Shown piece after piece: positions 1-8,644 of a stretch of 37,908 nucleotides of DNA. A model generated the notes under the pieces. That model saw only the letters and a program-made list of their open reading frames with translations, was not told the origin of the DNA and made no database searches. This DNA is from Bacteroidales bacterium (GTDB taxonomy: Bacteria > Bacteroidota > Bacteroidia > Bacteroidales > UBA932). Within the stretch, counting starts at the first letter, position 1. Every line of letters begins with the position of its first letter. Location: assembly GCA_024695285.1 (NCBI GenBank), contig JAILIM010000019.1:1-37908 (forward strand). Direction: 5' to 3'. The position numbers and the translations under genes are program-made.

Positions 1-3
1 TTG

Positions 4-92
4 CGGAGAGGACGAGATTCGAACTCGTGGTACGGAATGACCCGTACGTCGGTTTAGCAAACCGGTGGTTTCAGCCACTCACCCACCTCTCC
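4..92 (-). tRNA. tRNA-Ser (anticodon GCT)
   Basis: Read on the minus strand this folds as a class II tRNA. The acceptor stem pairs GGAGAGG (92-86) with CCTCTCC (11-5), the T-loop has TTCGAAT, the anticodon loop TTGCTAA gives GCT, and there is a long variable arm as expected for serine. The discriminator is G at position 4. The next bases on this strand are CAA, so the CCA end does not appear to be encoded. It lies 61 nt beyond the last gene of the large minus-strand cluster and has its own promoter-like sequence. Confidence 0.95.
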
Positions 93-122
93 AATCACAC
101 CACGCTTTGTCAAACGGGACTG

Positions 123-153
123 CAAAGATAAGTATTTTTATATAAATTCCAAA
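123..153 (-). promoter_or_regulatory. Bacteroidetes-type promoter for tRNA-Ser
   Basis: On the minus strand there is TTTG (153-150), exactly 19 nt of AT-rich spacer, then TATCTTTG (130-123). This is a full match to the Bacteroidetes sigma-A consensus TTTG-N19-TAnnTTTG. The -33 box directly abuts the stop codon of the SGNH hydrolase gene, and the predicted start of transcription falls about 20-25 nt before the tRNA. The tRNA is therefore probably transcribed independently of the cluster upstream. Confidence 0.75.
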
Positions 154-951
154 CTATTTGCCGTTGGCGAGGAAAGAGGCCTGGACGGGGCCGATGCGGC
201 GGTAGCCCTCGGTGGTCATGTGGAGCTTGTCGCTCTCGTAGAAGCCGGAATAGTTGTGGATGTCGACGCCCTGCAGGCTGAACTGGTCGAGCACAGGCAC
301 GGCGTGGTAGCGGCAGCACTCAATCTGTGCCTTGACGTAGTCGGCGAAGGTTTTGCCGATGGTGTTGGTGTCCTTCGAGAAGGGATTGTAGCCGGAATCA
401 CGCTTGAAGAAGCGCAGCGAGGTGAAGAAATAAATCTCCGCATCGGGGTTCTTCTCGCGCAGCTTGCGTATGCAGTAGTTGATGCCGCCGCACTGGGTGT
501 CGCGCCGCGACTCGTTGTAGTTGTCGTATTCAGTGTAATCCTTCCAGCTGCCGCATTCCTTGTTGCCCATGAAGTCGTTGGTAGAAGCCCAGAGCACATA
601 GACGTCGTGGACACCCGCCGTATCCACCTGGCGCTGAATGGAATAGCCCTTGCTCAAAGCGAAGCCGGCCCCGCCGACTCCGTAGGTCGTGACCTCAGCG
701 CCCAGCAGGTCTGCCCAGATCTGCTTCGCCGCATCTGACTCCGGCCGCACGGAGAGCGAGCCTCCGAACACGGCGATGTGCTTGCCATAGTTTTTGCAGC
801 CCCAGTATGGACTGATCTTCGGACGGTTGATCGACGGTTTCAGATGGTGCGACGACGGATCGGGCACACGGGAATCGGGGGCGGCGAACGAAAGGGCCGC
901 AGTCAAAAGCAGGAAGCCGAAAAACAGCTTCAGGAAACTAACTCTTTTCAT
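154..951 (-). CDS. SGNH/GDSL-type esterase, secreted
   Basis: A 265-residue protein with a signal peptide (KRVSFLKLFFGFLLL then a small-residue cleavage region). After about residue 55 it shows SGNH hydrolase blocks: FGGSLS with the nucleophilic Ser (block I; the usual GDS Asp is Gly here), VGGAG near block II, STNDF for the Asn block, and SDKLHMT for the Asp-x-x-His block near the C-terminus. The family removes acetyl or acyl groups from sugars and other esters. It is the last gene of the cluster and overlaps the upstream symporter gene by 14 nt, so it is probably co-translated. Its target cannot be read from the sequence; a de-O-acetylase of the polymer handled by the locus is an inference. 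Confidence 0.8.
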   Translation of the reverse strand: MKRVSFLKLFFGFLLLTAALSFAAPDSRVPDPSSHHLKPSINRPKISPYWGCKNYGKHIAVFGGSLSVRPESDAAKQIWADLLGAEVTTYGVGGAGFALSKGYSIQRQVDTAGVHDVYVLWASTNDFMGNKECGSWKDYTEYDNYNESRRDTQCGGINYCIRKLREKNPDAEIYFFTSLRFFKRDSGYNPFSKDTNTIGKTFADYVKAQIECCRYHAVPVLDQFSLQGVDIHNYSGFYESDKLHMTTEGYRRIGPVQASFLANGK

Positions 952-2329
952 ATTCTTTTAAAGCCCGTATTGCCATAGGGCACAATACTATAAGTGCAAT
1001 CACATTTATCCACGCGGTCAGCCCCACCCCGATGTCGCCCATCTGCCAGATAACGCCCGCTTCCTTCAGCGAGCCGAACACCACCATACCCAGCAGCGCA
1101 ATACGGTAGAGCCATATCAGCACCTTCTCCCCCTTCGCCGCGCCGCCCTTCCCGGAGCACAGGTAGATGATGCTGGACTCGCCGTAGAAATAATAAGCCA
1201 TAATCGTCGTGAAGGCGAAAAACAGCAGCGCAATCCCCACGAAAGCGCTTCCGAAGCCCGACACCACCGAATCCACCGCCGCCTGCGTGTACCCCACGTA
1301 GTTGGCGCCCAGTTCCGGGGCGTTAGCCACCAGAACCTCCCCAGTCTTCGCGTCCAGCACGTTATAGTTGCCTGAGCACAGGATCATCAGGGCCGTAGCG
1401 GTGCATATAAGGAGCGTGTCCACATAGACCGAAAACGCCTGCGCGAGCCCCTGCTTGGCAGGATGCGACACCGACGCCGACGCCGACACAATAGCACCGC
1501 CGCCCTGGCCCGCCTCGTTGGAGAAAATCCCCCGCTTCACGCCCATCATAATGGTGGAGCCCAGGATGCCGCCCGCCACCGGCTGAATGCCGAAAGCATT
1601 GGTAACTATTGCTTTAAGCACTCCCGGCACCACTTCGATATGGTTCGCAATCACGATGCACGTAATCACGATATACCCCAGCGCCATGAACGGCGTCACG
1701 ATTGAAGCCACCCGCGAAATGCTCTTGATGCCCCCGATAATCACGAGGCCCAGCAGGAACGCGAGCCCGAGGCCGCAGGCAAGCGGCGGGAAGCTGAAAG
1801 CGTTGCCGAGCGCCGACGTGAGGCCGTTGGACTGCACGGGGCTCAGCAGCAGGCCGTAACCCACCAGCGACAGCACCGAAAACAGCACCGCCAGCCACTT
1901 GCACTTCAGCCCCTTCTCGATGTAGCACGAAGGCCCGCCGCGGTAGCCGGTGTCGTGGTGGAACTTGAACATCTGCGCCAGCGTCGACTCCACGAAAGCC
2001 GTCGAGGCCCCGAAGAAGGCGATAATCCACATCCAGAACACAGCCCCCGGGCCACCCAGGGCGATAGCGGTAGCCACTCCCACGATGTTGCCGGTGCCCA
2101 CGCGCCCGGAAAGGGCCACGCAGAACGCCTCGAACGACGAAATCCCCTTCTTGCTGCCGTCCTCCTCCTTGTGCGCAGGCGCAAACAGCGAGCGCACCAT
2201 CAGCCCGAAACGCCGCAGCTGCACGAAGCGCGTCCGCACGGTGAAATACAGGCCGGCACCGACCAGGAGCACCACCAGTGCGGGGCTCCACACGATGCCG
2301 TTGACGGCTGATATGAAGGACTCAAACAT
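938..2329 (-). CDS. Alanine/glycine:cation symporter (AGCS family)
   Basis: About 463 residues of a polytopic inner-membrane protein. It carries AGCS signatures: GRVGTGNIVGVA, GGPGAVFWMW and KRGIFSNEAGQGGGAI. The family imports alanine or glycine with Na+ or H+. The frame stays open to 2392, but the ATG at 2329 (MFESFISAV) is preferred, since it gives the normal AGCS N-terminus and leaves one base after the upstream stop at 2331. It follows a periplasmic peptidase fusion and a glutamate symporter, which suggests uptake of amino acids released from peptides. The substrate within the family (Ala, Gly or D-Ala) cannot be told from sequence. Confidence 0.9.
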   Translation of the reverse strand: MFESFISAVNGIVWSPALVVLLVGAGLYFTVRTRFVQLRRFGLMVRSLFAPAHKEEDGSKKGISSFEAFCVALSGRVGTGNIVGVATAIALGGPGAVFWMWIIAFFGASTAFVESTLAQMFKFHHDTGYRGGPSCYIEKGLKCKWLAVLFSVLSLVGYGLLLSPVQSNGLTSALGNAFSFPPLACGLGLAFLLGLVIIGGIKSISRVASIVTPFMALGYIVITCIVIANHIEVVPGVLKAIVTNAFGIQPVAGGILGSTIMMGVKRGIFSNEAGQGGGAIVSASASVSHPAKQGLAQAFSVYVDTLLICTATALMILCSGNYNVLDAKTGEVLVANAPELGANYVGYTQAAVDSVVSGFGSAFVGIALLFFAFTTIMAYYFYGESSIIYLCSGKGGAAKGEKVLIWLYRIALLGMVVFGSLKEAGVIWQMGDIGVGLTAWINVIALIVLCPMAIRALKEYEKS

Positions 2330-2330
2330 A

Positions 2331-5006
2331 CTAATAAAGGTTCCAGTAAGGTATAAGCTCAGGTGTGCCGCAGCTAAGGCGTAACTGCTCATCGCTCAGG
2401 TACTTCTTATCCACAGCCATACGGAACATATACATGCGCCACCACTCGGCCTGCATCTGGATGTAGCCGTCCTGCCCGCGTCCGAGGCCGAAGCTGTTCT
2501 CTGCCATCCAGCGCACCACGGAGCCGTCCGGGGCTGTCTCTACGCCGCACATCGCCATGGCGTGGGCCGAGGACACGTTGCGGCTGAGGAACTGTTCCCG
2601 CTTGTCCATGTGCCATGGGCCGCCGTCCTGCGCGCCCTCGATGGCGAGGCGGGTGTCGTAGATACCTTCGTCGGCAAGCGCCTGCTGGTATGTGTCCACG
2701 GTGAAGTAGAACTTGTCGCCGCCCTTCAGCGACGCCTGCCCTATCCTCTCAAGCTCCTCGACCGGCAGGTTCAGGAACACCCACTCGGGCGCGTCTGCAG
2801 CGCTCCTGGAGCCCTGAACGCGGTACACCTTGTTGTAGGGCCGCGTGGGGTCGTTCATCAGCATCACGTAGCGCTCCGACAGGCCGCCGAGGCCCAGAGA
2901 GTCGCGGAACTCGGCCGGCGTCCAGCTGCGGCCGCCGTACTCGAACGAAGCCGGAGGCACCCCGAGGGTCATGGCGAGCACCTTCCAGGCTTCGGAGAGG
3001 GCCTCGGCGCGCACCGACTCAGGATCGGAGGTGTCGCGCATGCGCAGCCCGTAGCAGCGAAGCAGCGCACGGAGCTGCTGCAGCAGAGGCCCGGAGGCCG
3101 TGGAGGTGGGAGTGCCGGGCATGGCCTCCTCAGGCACAATGCCGTATTTTTCAATGAGATAGAGGGCGTTCATGAACTGTCCTCCGTCCCAGGTCGGGCG
3201 CCGGAACGCCGTCTCGTTCCAGCGGCTGTCGAGGGCCTCCCTGCGGTGATCCCAGACGCCGGCCAGGAACAAGTTGGCCTTCTCCATCATGTCGTAGAAG
3301 TAGGCGTAGACCGTGGAGAAACGGAGGTCGCCGCGGAGCACGTTGGCCGTGGAAAAGTACCAGCAGCGGCCGGAAGAGCCCTGGTCGGTGATGCCGGAAG
3401 CGGGCAGGAACACGTCCAAGCCAAGGGTGTCAGCCCGCTCGCTGCCGCCTGCTTCAAGCAGGGCCTTGCGCTGCATATCGGGAATCTCCACGGGAGAGAC
3501 TGCGACCTCGGAAGCGAAAAGTGCAGCGTCCGGCATAGCGGGCGAGAGGCTTGCCGGGGCCTCGAAAGGCGGGCGGCGGCTCCCCATCAGGGGCTCGAAG
3601 CGGAAGTCCGGGCCGCGCCGCTCCTCAAACTCCTTGCGCACGGCGGCGAGCACTTCGGGCTTCGTGTAGAGTTCATAAGCCGAGAGGAAGAGCACACGGG
3701 CAGCCCCGAGGGCGCCCTTGGTGCCTATCGTAGTGCCGCCGGACGCCACCTGCTGCCAGCTGTGGCCGACTCCGCCGGGCGCGAAGCAGGCGTAGCGGAA
3801 ACTGCCCGTGGGCACCGCCCAGGTCACGTTTCCGACGTCGCTGGACACGTAGGCCTCGTAGCCCTCGTCGGCAGGCGGCACCACCACCGAAAGACGGTCG
3901 ATCAGCGCGGCATCGACGCCGGACTCGGCGGCCACGGCACGTGCGAACTCCATTTCGCGGGCATCGAGCTTGATGCCGCCGACGCTCTCCAGGCTGCGGC
4001 TCACCAGCTCCGACATGGCCTCGTTGGGCAGGCGCTCGTAGTTGCCTGACACCAGCTCGTAATCCATGGTCGTGCCGGTGCCCATCGCGGCGCCTTCAGC
4101 GGCAGCGAGGGCGCGCTCCAGCAGCTCCCTGACCACCTCGCGGGAGGGGCTGCGGAAGTAATACTTGACGCTGGCCCTGTCGGGCACCACGTTGGGGGCC
4201 TTGCCCCCGTCGGTAATGACATAGTGGATGCGGCTCGTCTGCGGAACGTGCTCGCGCATCAGATTGATCATATGGTCGAAAGCCTCAACCGCGTCAAGCG
4301 CCGAACGGCCCTCCTCGGGAGCTCCGGAAGCGTGCGAAGCGCGGCCGCTGAATTTGAAAAGCACCTGCACGTTGGCAAGACCACTCTGCTTGTTCACCGT
4401 GTTGCGGGTGTCGGGATGCCAGTCCAGCATAGCGTCCAGGCCTTCGAAAACGCCTGCGCGCATCATGTAGGCCTTGCCGCCCCCTCCTTCCTCAGCCGGG
4501 CAGCCGAAGAGCTTTATCGTGCCCTGGCGGCCTTCGGCGAGCCATTCAGCCACTGCGGCAGCTCCGGCCACCGAGCCGGTGCCGAGCAGGTTGTGGCCGC
4601 ATCCGTGACCGTTTGCCCCGGGCACGAGCGGCTTCCGGTATGGGACCGTGTCCTGCGACATGCCGGCAAGGGCGTCGTACTCTGCCATCATGCCTATGAC
4701 GGGCGCGCCGCTTCCGTAGCTGGCCACGAACGCCGTCGGGATGCCGGCCACACCGCGTTCCACGGTGAAGCCGCGGCTTTCCAGGAAGGACGCCAGCTCC
4801 TCCGCGCTGCGCTCCTCTGTGTAGGCCGTCTCAGCATAGTTCCAGATGCGCTTCTGCAGCGCATCATAGACGGAGAAACTCCTGTCCAGGTACTGCAGGC
4901 CAGCCGCGGGCGTGTTCCGCACGGACTTCTTTCGGGCGGCCAGGCCCTCTGGGGCGGCGGCGCACACCAGCAGCAGCGCCGCGATTATGTATACTATCTT
5001 TTTCAT
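2331..5006 (-). CDS. Secreted M20 amidohydrolase fused to C1B aminopeptidase (bleomycin hydrolase-like)
   Basis: An 891-residue two-enzyme fusion with an N-terminal signal peptide (residues 1-23). Residues about 38-480 are an M20D metallo-amidohydrolase of the AbgB type, with ANGHGCGHN (metal-binding C136/H138), PAEEGGGG (E172/E173) and DWHPDT (H197). AbgB-type enzymes cleave glutamate from p-aminobenzoyl-glutamate and similar amides. Residues about 520-891 match the C1B papain-like family (PepC/bleomycin hydrolase): DQGSSGRCWYFSTAN with C548, SSAHAMAMCG with H815 and MAENSFG with N837, a complete Cys-His-Asn triad. PepC is normally cytoplasmic, so a signal peptide and fusion to M20 are unusual. 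The gene overlaps gltS by 4 nt (ATGA) and abuts the alanine symporter gene. Likely role: periplasmic trimming of Glu/Ala-containing peptides. Domain identities are secure; the substrate is inferred. Confidence 0.88.
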   Translation of the reverse strand: MKKIVYIIAALLLVCAAAPEGLAARKKSVRNTPAAGLQYLDRSFSVYDALQKRIWNYAETAYTEERSAEELASFLESRGFTVERGVAGIPTAFVASYGSGAPVIGMMAEYDALAGMSQDTVPYRKPLVPGANGHGCGHNLLGTGSVAGAAAVAEWLAEGRQGTIKLFGCPAEEGGGGKAYMMRAGVFEGLDAMLDWHPDTRNTVNKQSGLANVQVLFKFSGRASHASGAPEEGRSALDAVEAFDHMINLMREHVPQTSRIHYVITDGGKAPNVVPDRASVKYYFRSPSREVVRELLERALAAAEGAAMGTGTTMDYELVSGNYERLPNEAMSELVSRSLESVGGIKLDAREMEFARAVAAESGVDAALIDRLSVVVPPADEGYEAYVSSDVGNVTWAVPTGSFRYACFAPGGVGHSWQQVASGGTTIGTKGALGAARVLFLSAYELYTKPEVLAAVRKEFEERRGPDFRFEPLMGSRRPPFEAPASLSPAMPDAALFASEVAVSPVEIPDMQRKALLEAGGSERADTLGLDVFLPASGITDQGSSGRCWYFSTANVLRGDLRFSTVYAYFYDMMEKANLFLAGVWDHRREALDSRWNETAFRRPTWDGGQFMNALYLIEKYGIVPEEAMPGTPTSTASGPLLQQLRALLRCYGLRMRDTSDPESVRAEALSEAWKVLAMTLGVPPASFEYGGRSWTPAEFRDSLGLGGLSERYVMLMNDPTRPYNKVYRVQGSRSAADAPEWVFLNLPVEELERIGQASLKGGDKFYFTVDTYQQALADEGIYDTRLAIEGAQDGGPWHMDKREQFLSRNVSSAHAMAMCGVETAPDGSVVRWMAENSFGLGRGQDGYIQMQAEWWRMYMFRMAVDKKYLSDEQLRLSCGTPELIPYWNLY

Positions 5007-6325
5007 TTAAACCAACCTTTGATGCCGCTGAAGAGGAGGATTCCGGCACCGGCGGCAAGGCACACGGCCACGAAAAGCCAGCCGAGCCCGTGGCAGAACG
5101 CCAGCGGCGAAAGGCTCACCAGCGCGATCTCCACCGGCGCGATATACAAATACGCAAACGCATAATCATCCAGGCAGCCGCTCTTCGAATCCGGATCCGT
5201 GATGCGCAGGAGCGCTATGCCCATAGCCATCGTGCCCGTGAACCAGCCCCAGGTGAAGATCGACTTCTCGAAGGGCGCAGTCCTGTGGATGCGGCTGCCC
5301 ACCCAGAACACGTAGAACAACGTCACCACCAGGCCGACGGCCAGCAGTATCAGCAGCGGCACCACGAACTTGCCCACTATCTCCAGCTTGATGGAAGCCA
5401 CGCCGAAGGCCACCAGATAATCCGTAAAAGCGCCGCTGAGGTGCCCCACGATGGGCTTTGAAAGATGCTCCTCAACCTTCACCCTGGCAAGTATCCACCG
5501 CACGAGTATGCCCACGATGAAGGCGCAGCTGAACACCGGCAGCATCAGCGCGGGCCATATCAGCGAGATCAGCTTCGCGAGGCCGTAGCCGCCTAGGGCT
5601 ATCATGGCCACCACTGCGAAGTTGAAGGTCATCGAGTCCAGCGAGATGGCGGAGAACGACGCCTTGCCCATGCTGACGCGCTTGTCGGGCGGCAGGATGC
5701 CCGTCCGCAGTTCCGGCGACAGGTGCTCGAAAGCGCAGATATACTGCGTCTTGCCGCGGGATGCGCCCCACGAAATCAGCCACATTCCTATGACCACGGA
5801 AGCGATTATACCCACGGTCGCGGCCGTCATCGCCAGCGACTGCATCTCTTCGACGCCGTAGGAAGCGAAGGACTCCCCTATCGCCGCCGCCGTGCCGTGG
5901 CCTCCGCAGAATCCGGCGGGCATAGAAAGGCCGAAGGAGCCGTCCACCGGCCAGATGCGGCTGAGCAGCCAGAGCCCGAGCGCGCCGCCGAGCGCCCACT
6001 GCAGCAGCATGCCGGCCTGCGAATAGGCCCACATGCGGCCGATACGGGCCCCGCCGTCGGCCTTGCGCACGCCCCCGGAAGTGAGGGGTATGCAGCTGAA
6101 CACCAGCGCGATGAGTATGCCGGCATAGGTGCCGAGCTTGTCGGAGAGCGGCAGCCAGCCGAGCACCTCCGGGCCAAGGATCAGGCCGAAGAGGCCGGCC
6201 AGCAGGCTGGGCGGTATGAAAAAACGCTGGATAAGGCGCACCTTGGACCTCAGCAGCTTCCCGAGAAGCAGCAGAAGCGACACGATGCCGACATCGACGA
6301 GCAGGGTCCAGGGGGTGAAACTCAT
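5003..6325 (-). CDS. gltS: Sodium/glutamate symporter GltS
   Basis: A 440-residue polytopic membrane protein of the GltS (ESS) family. Two homologous membrane halves flank a hydrophilic loop near residues 180-225. Typical stretches are RFFIPPSLLAGLFGLILGPEV, GFCGGHGTAAAIGESF and GWFTGTMAMGIALLRITDPDS. The family imports L-glutamate with Na+. Both ends overlap neighbours by 4 nt (ATGA), so it is translationally coupled to the Ntn hydrolase upstream and the peptidase fusion downstream. The placement suggests uptake of glutamate freed from the peptide part of the target polymer. Confidence 0.9.
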   Translation of the reverse strand: MSFTPWTLLVDVGIVSLLLLLGKLLRSKVRLIQRFFIPPSLLAGLFGLILGPEVLGWLPLSDKLGTYAGILIALVFSCIPLTSGGVRKADGGARIGRMWAYSQAGMLLQWALGGALGLWLLSRIWPVDGSFGLSMPAGFCGGHGTAAAIGESFASYGVEEMQSLAMTAATVGIIASVVIGMWLISWGASRGKTQYICAFEHLSPELRTGILPPDKRVSMGKASFSAISLDSMTFNFAVVAMIALGGYGLAKLISLIWPALMLPVFSCAFIVGILVRWILARVKVEEHLSKPIVGHLSGAFTDYLVAFGVASIKLEIVGKFVVPLLILLAVGLVVTLFYVFWVGSRIHRTAPFEKSIFTWGWFTGTMAMGIALLRITDPDSKSGCLDDYAFAYLYIAPVEIALVSLSPLAFCHGLGWLFVAVCLAAGAGILLFSGIKGWFK

Positions 6326-7449
6326 AGGGCGAATCTGTGTTTGTGGCGTTTGAAACGATTATCAGACTTGTGGTTGAAGCGCTCTACGGCGGGCCTGTCG
6401 AAGCCGGCGCGGCGCATCCTGCGGTCCAGGCGGCGGCCCTTTCGGAACTCCCGCCCCTCCGCCCTGCGAATGGTGCGCATGACCTTGCGGAGCGATGCTA
6501 TATCGACTTTCTTGAGCTCGTCCCGGTCGGAGTGGATGCTCAGGAAGAGCGCAGCGGCAAGGCGGTTGGCCTCTGAATCGCCTGTGAGGCATTGAGGGAT
6601 ATCCTCCCCCGCCGCCACCCACACGGGGATGGCATAGCAGCACGGCGTGTAGCCCGGCGCGCACCACATCAGGCCGCTGTCAGGAGCGTCCCCTTCTCCG
6701 GGAGCCTCGATGACCACGCAGGCCGTGGTGGTGCTCCTGGGAATGAAGTCGTGCTCGTTGAGCCAGCCGCGCCGGAGCCCCTTGAGGGCATCGTCGCCGC
6801 CGTTGTAGTAGCTGCGGCCGATACGGAAGAAGAACTCCGGATCAAAGGTGCTGCGGGAGGACATCAGGGAGGCCATGGTTTCGTAGCGGGCAAAGCCGCG
6901 GCCGCGCTCCGGGTCGCCTGTCAGCGAGTAGTTCGTGCGGAAAAGGTAGCCGCCCGGCTCCACGTCGAAGCGGGTGTAGTCGTAGTCAGAGACCTCGAAA
7001 TACGCCGCGCCGCCGGCTGCATCGACGACGCCGAAGTTGGTGCTCAGCAGCATCGGGCGCTCTTTTTCCTGCAGCAGCCGCTCAAAATCGTCGACTGTGC
7101 GGCAGCAGCCCAGGGCCTGCGCCATCAGTGGCCCGGCCTTGGTGTCGAAGCCCAGTGAATCCGGGCGCAGGTTGTAGGACAGGTTGTTCATCACCCCGAA
7201 GCCTGCGGCGTTGATGCCGGCGTAGGCAAGGGTGCAGAGGCTGTCGCTGGTCGGAAAAAGCGCCGTGTAGGCTATCTGGACGCCGTCTTTTATGTGGACT
7301 ATCCGGTTGTAGGGATCGGAGGCGTCGCGCTGCTTCCAGAGCATGGGGCGCCCGGACGCGCTGGCCCCGGCCGACACGACGGCTGTCGTGCAGGCAAGCA
7401 GGTCGGCGCCCAGCAGCAGGGCGGCCGCTATGATCCACAACCGTTTCAT
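6322..7449 (-). CDS. Ntn hydrolase, C45/choloylglycine-hydrolase-like amidase
   Basis: A 375-residue exported protein. After a signal-like segment (residues 1-19) comes LLACTTAVVSAGAS with C20, then GRPMLWKQRDAS, the pattern of C45/C59-type N-terminal nucleophile hydrolases. In these the Cys becomes the mature N-terminus and attacks amide bonds (penicillin V acylase, bile salt hydrolase, acyl-CoA:6-APA acyltransferase). Further family-like stretches are YAGINAAGFGVMNN and YFEVSDYDYTRFDV. The same Cys lies in a lipobox-like LLAC, but lipidation would block an N-terminal Cys nucleophile, so cleavage by signal peptidase I is more likely. The C-terminus is basic. The bond cleaved in this locus is unknown; an amide or gamma-glutamyl bond is an inference. 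Confidence 0.75.
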   Translation of the reverse strand: MKRLWIIAAALLLGADLLACTTAVVSAGASASGRPMLWKQRDASDPYNRIVHIKDGVQIAYTALFPTSDSLCTLAYAGINAAGFGVMNNLSYNLRPDSLGFDTKAGPLMAQALGCCRTVDDFERLLQEKERPMLLSTNFGVVDAAGGAAYFEVSDYDYTRFDVEPGGYLFRTNYSLTGDPERGRGFARYETMASLMSSRSTFDPEFFFRIGRSYYNGGDDALKGLRRGWLNEHDFIPRSTTTACVVIEAPGEGDAPDSGLMWCAPGYTPCCYAIPVWVAAGEDIPQCLTGDSEANRLAAALFLSIHSDRDELKKVDIASLRKVMRTIRRAEGREFRKGRRLDRRMRRAGFDRPAVERFNHKSDNRFKRHKHRFAL

Positions 7450-8636
7450 TTGCGTATCTTATAGCCGTAGTAGGCGTAGAACATTATCAGCAGGTAGAAG
7501 GGCAGGCAGATCCAGTAGGCGTTCTGCATTCCCAGCCAGTCCTTCAATGCACCGAAGAGCAGCGGGATGAGGGCGCCGCCGCCGATGGAGGCCACCAGCA
7601 GCGAGGAGCCTTTCTTGGTGAACTTGCCCAGGTCCACGATGGCGAGCGGCCATATAGCCGGATACATCAGCGAGCAGGCGAAGCTCAGCAGCGCTACGCA
7701 CCACACCGACACCTGCGGAGGAGTGAGCACGATCAGCAGCGAATCGATCACGGCCACCCAGGTGCAGATGCGGAGGGCCTTGACCTGCGAAATGACCTTC
7801 GGAATGCACAGGATGCCGATTATGTAGCCCGCCGCCATGCCGATACCTGGCCAGATGGTGTAGCTCTCCGGATTCGGGAGTCCGAGGCCCTGGGCGTAGT
7901 CGAGCACCGTCAGCAGGGCGAGATTCTCCACGCCCACATACACGAAGAGCGCGAGCGCCCCGAGCACGAGGTGCGGGAACTGCCAGATGTTCTTCTTGCC
8001 GGCGGCGTAGGGGCAGTCTTCCTCGTTCTCCTCTCCCTCGGCCTTGATCTCCTCCAGCGGGGCGAAGATGGTCACGATGCCCAGGGCCACCACCACGGCG
8101 ATGATGATAATCAGCGGCTTGTCCAGGTCCACCAGCCCAACGGCCTCGATGGGCTTGCGCGTGACGGCGGCAATGAACACCGACGGCAGCGCGAGGGCGC
8201 AGGAGTTGCAGATGCCCATGATGCTGATGCGCCGGGCAGCGCTGTCTATGGGCCCCAATATGGTCACGTAAGGGTTAATTGCAGCCTGCAGCACCGTATT
8301 GGCCGTGCCGCTGATGAAGCACGCCAGCAGATACAGCGCGAAGCTCTCCAGGCGGGCCGCCGGGATGAAGAGGGCAAACGCCACCGCAAACATGAAGAAC
8401 GACAGCGACATCGTCTTTTTGTAGCCTATCTTCGCAATGATGTTGGATGCCGGAAAACTGAACACCAGGAACGCCAGGAAGGTCGCCGCTATGACCAGAT
8501 AGCTCTGCGCCGAACTCAGGTTCAGGTTATTCTCCAGAAACGGCACGAAATACCCGTTAATCCCCGTGGCAAACCCCACGGTAAAAAACATCATCCCTAT
8601 AAACGCCAGGGGAATTATGTACTTGTTCTTACCCAT
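7446..8636 (-). CDS. FHS-family MFS permease for sugar or amino sugar
   Basis: A 396-residue, 12-helix major facilitator of the fucose/glucose-galactose (FHS) branch. Near residue 115-145 it has TVLQAAINPYVTILGP followed by SAARRI and GICN, resembling the QAAxNPYVTxLGP signature of FucP, GluP and NagP. It begins MGKNKYIIPLAFIGMMFFTVGFATGINGYF, the usual FHS start. The gene lies 8 nt downstream of an amino-sugar kinase gene and overlaps the Ntn hydrolase gene by 4 nt. The pairing with the kinase and two hexosaminidases points to N-acetylglucosamine, N-acetylmuramate or another N-acetyl amino sugar as substrate. Which of these cannot be decided here. Confidence 0.85.
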   Translation of the reverse strand: MGKNKYIIPLAFIGMMFFTVGFATGINGYFVPFLENNLNLSSAQSYLVIAATFLAFLVFSFPASNIIAKIGYKKTMSLSFFMFAVAFALFIPAARLESFALYLLACFISGTANTVLQAAINPYVTILGPIDSAARRISIMGICNSCALALPSVFIAAVTRKPIEAVGLVDLDKPLIIIIAVVVALGIVTIFAPLEEIKAEGEENEEDCPYAAGKKNIWQFPHLVLGALALFVYVGVENLALLTVLDYAQGLGLPNPESYTIWPGIGMAAGYIIGILCIPKVISQVKALRICTWVAVIDSLLIVLTPPQVSVWCVALLSFACSLMYPAIWPLAIVDLGKFTKKGSSLLVASIGGGALIPLLFGALKDWLGMQNAYWICLPFYLLIMFYAYYGYKIRK

Positions 8637-8644
8637 TGTCCGAT

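Noticed and set aside
4..92. tRNA-associated integration site
   Set aside because: I looked for a repeat of the tRNA 3' end and an integrase in the window and saw neither.
2562..4049. Long plus-strand open frame opposite the peptidase fusion
   Set aside because: Its translation has no recognisable motif, and the opposite strand codes for two complete catalytic domains.
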